This document shows positions 14,601 through 15,229 of a DNA stretch of 15,229 bases, one piece after another. Location: assembly GCA_021160705.1 (NCBI GenBank), contig JAGHBZ010000151.1, positions 1 through 15,229 on the forward strand, in the 5' to 3' direction. A program made the translations under genes and the position numbers. This DNA is from Candidatus Sumerlaeota bacterium (GTDB lineage Bacteria > Sumerlaeota > Sumerlaeia > MWCT01 > JAGHBZ01). Positions within the stretch are counted from its first letter, which is position 1. Every line of letters starts with the position of its first letter. The notes below the pieces were generated by a model that saw only the letters and a list, made by a program, of their open reading frames with translations, searched no databases and had not been told where the DNA came from.

Positions 14601-15229
14601 TCAGGCGACCTCTCCGGGAGTGGCAACCCTGAGTCCGTGAGTATGGATTCTCCTAAGAACATCATAGCGAACTTTTCCCTTGTTCCTACACCTACGCCTA
14701 CACCCACACCAACGCCGACAGAGACGCCTACCCCGACCCCTACCTCCACCCCAACACCTACGCCTATTCCAACGTTGACGCCAACATTAACTCCTACTCC
14801 TTCGCCTTCGCCAACAGGCACCCCGACACCAACGCCGTCTCCTACACCTACACCAACCCCAACATTGACACCAACTCCCACACCTGTAGTTCATTACACT
14901 TTTGACACCGGAGCTGAGGGCTGGCAGTCTATGGGTGATATTCCGCCTTATGATATGCCCACAACCACTTCAGCGGGCGGTCACCTGGGACTCAACCCTC
15001 AGGGTTCAACGAATTGTTTCTCTTACTGGTACAGTCCGGATGTGGGGATAGAGGATGGAAAACTTTATCGGGCAAGATGGAGAGTTGGCAGTAGTGTGAC
15101 CAATCCTGATGAGTGCGTACAGTTCCGTCTGAGGGTTAACCAGAAAGACGCGTGGTCTTGCTGGGATACTGTGAGTCATAACAGCTTCTACTCCAAACTC
15201 CCCTCTGCCTCCAATCCTGAAGACTACGA
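11682..15229 (+). CDS. Giant secreted protein with two right-handed beta-helices (3' end outside window)
   Basis: The frame is open from the ATG at 11682 (AGGAGG 9 bases upstream) to the window end, at least 1182 residues. A signal peptide (1-27) is followed by a pectin-lyase-type cap (VPADYPTIQSAIDA), seven rungs of 22-24 residues (TIQNN.I.NNSA..GGGL..C) and a closing segment (STDPRFIDP...SPCIDAG). A DxDxDG calcium-type segment (about 400-437, DTDGDGLYDGVE) leads to a second cap (VPTDYPTIQEAI), seven more rungs (about 546-727) and a similar closing segment ending DIGADEF. Then come an InlB-type/divergent B-repeat region (about 843-1000, with YGYKFDNWSGD), a Pro/Thr linker (1002-1068) and the start of a domain with FDTGAEGW, perhaps carbohydrate-binding. 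It is probably a cell-surface or secreted adhesin, or polysaccharide-binding protein; no catalytic residues are evident. Confidence 0.88.
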   Translation, partial: MKQRSYNIKSWVLLVLLIIFLVPVFASSAIIYVPADYPTIQSAIDASTDGDEIIVSPGTYVENIHFYGKNIILRSTDPTSPTIVASTVIDGNQAGSVVTFAGTELTSCVLSGFTITNGSAYGYGGGICGSGWDNPTLATIQNNTITTNSAYNGGGLWGCDGTIQNNTIINNSAAYGGGLCGCDGTIQNNFISNNSAGSDGGGLYRCDGTIQNNFISNNSASSGGGLYECNGTIQNNTISHNSADWDGGGLIWCGDTIQNNTITNNSAAYGGGLSGCSGTIQNNTITNNSAGRGGGLYGCYGSIVNCIIWGNSDDQIYQCETPLYSCIQDWTDGGRGNISTDPRFIDPGNGDFHLRADSPCIDAGNTFYLIPNYQADIDGECRVAGSSVDIGSDEYGSSPDTDGDILSDSDESTYSTEPNNRDTDGDGLYDGVEVSRGTDPTSPDTPPPGITVPTDYPTIQEAIFKAFPQEVITVHSGTYQENLLIPGKDVKLRGEGAQTTILDGGSSESVITLLGTESAECEISGFTIRNGASEGGGGICGGGTYATIRDNTITNNSAGDYGCGALWGCDGTIQNNTITNNSAAYGGGLCGCDGTIQNNFISNNSAGSDGGGLYGCDGTIQNNFISNNSAGNDGGGLYGCDSTIQKNFISNNSADWGGGLYGCDGTIQNNSISDNSADWGGGLYGCDGTIQNNSISNNSADWGGGLCNCRAYIYNCIISSNTNGGIYEDERYAQYDPAEVKYCDIYGNTGGDYYDYDTSSWYNGTDVNNLAEVHDCISADPLFVDPVGGDYHLQASSPCIDAGCYVSGLTYDFEGDPRPFDGTPEPRGDGSDFDIGADEFVIKTTLAVFSEYDNPVPPVGINSFTSGSIVTAYMSEPIVTGSGGTRYTCTGWLGEGAVPDSGTSTSVTFVLDQPSTITWQWQTQYYLNATANPPDGGAVTLLDGVTAATGWYDANEDVGVLAVPSYGYKFDNWSGDLSGSGNPESVSMDSPKNIIANFSLVPTPTPTPTPTPTETPTPTPTSTPTPTPIPTLTPTLTPTPSPSPTGTPTPTPSPTPTPTPTLTPTPTPVVHYTFDTGAEGWQSMGDIPPYDMPTTTSAGGHLGLNPQGSTNCFSYWYSPDVGIEDGKLYRARWRVGSSVTNPDECVQFRLRVNQKDAWSCWDTVSHNSFYSKLPSASNPEDY
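12094..12612 (+). repeat. First beta-helix rung repeats
   Basis: Seven in-frame repeats of 66-72 bases encode TIQNN-type rungs, each with an Asn pair, an NSA segment, a Gly triplet and a Cys before the next rung. DNA identity between rungs is high. Part of this array (12147-12339) is nearly identical to 13377-13569. Confidence 0.85.
13319..13830 (+). repeat. Second beta-helix rung repeats
   Basis: Seven in-frame repeats of 69-75 bases have the same rung pattern as the first array. The last three rungs (ADWGGGL) are almost identical to each other, a sign of very recent tandem expansion. The first three rungs are close DNA copies of the first array. Confidence 0.85.
14685..14886 (+). repeat. 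Pro/Thr linker coding repeat
   Basis: An in-frame hexanucleotide-like repeat (CCN ACN) encodes about 67 residues of PT dipeptides with a few S, L, I, E and G substitutions. Such extended linkers separate domains in secreted modular proteins and may carry O-linked sugars. The low complexity keeps other frames open, so ORFs seen there are artefacts. Confidence 0.9.

Noticed and set aside
14456..14881. Minus-strand Gly/Val-rich ORF
   Set aside because: It is the reverse complement of the Pro/Thr linker coding sequence and has no start signals.

Overview
The window looks like chromosome from an uncultured bacterium of moderate GC with a Gram-negative-type envelope. It codes for a lipoprotein with a lipobox, secreted beta-helix proteins and Pro-Thr linkers. 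Its intergenic DNA is crowded with short dispersed repeats of the CCACGAAT, CCACAGAG and GGTCGCTCC types. Such content is common in candidate phyla and in Planctomycetes or Omnitrophota-like genomes, but I cannot name the phylum from sequence alone.

Left part (1-1845, minus strand): the N-terminal part of a TMTC-like GT-C membrane protein that runs off the window edge, preceded by a small membrane-anchored protein with a clear sigma70-type promoter (TTGACA-N17-TATAGT).

Repeat-flanked accessory island (about 2200-4520, minus strand): two arrays of a TCGGTTAAG-like 8-10 bp unit, in inverted orientation, enclose about 2.1 kb. Inside are the 5'-truncated tip of an RHS-repeat protein with a cysteine-rich C-terminal tail and, coupled to it by an ATGA overlap, a membrane-anchored protein made of two copies of one domain. 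The layout resembles an orphan RHS tip with a partner gene, as in polymorphic toxin/immunity loci. It is the best candidate here for an undescribed system, but function is inferred from layout only. Next to it lies a patchwork of degenerate inverted repeats.

Regulatory and redox block (4930-9643): an OmpR-family response regulator and its histidine kinase, then a secreted acidic protein with three PepSY/BLIP-like domains. The promoter of that last gene carries two tandem 11-bp boxes next to TATAAT, a layout typical of OmpR/PhoB-type binding. A strong terminator follows. Convergent to it is a thioredoxin (trxA)-thioredoxin reductase (trxB) operon; the reductase lacks the usual NADPH-binding HRRxxxR motif.

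Right part (9644-15229, plus strand): a lipoprotein with an NlpC/P60-like Cys/His arrangement, then about 800 bp of nested repeats, including a pair of long inverted arms around a REP-like element. Last is a very large secreted protein that continues past the window end. It has two parallel beta-helices, a calcium-type DxDxDG segment, an InlB-type repeat region, a Pro/Thr linker and the start of a C-terminal domain. Part of its two helices is about 98% identical at DNA level while their caps differ, which points to recent duplication or gene conversion.
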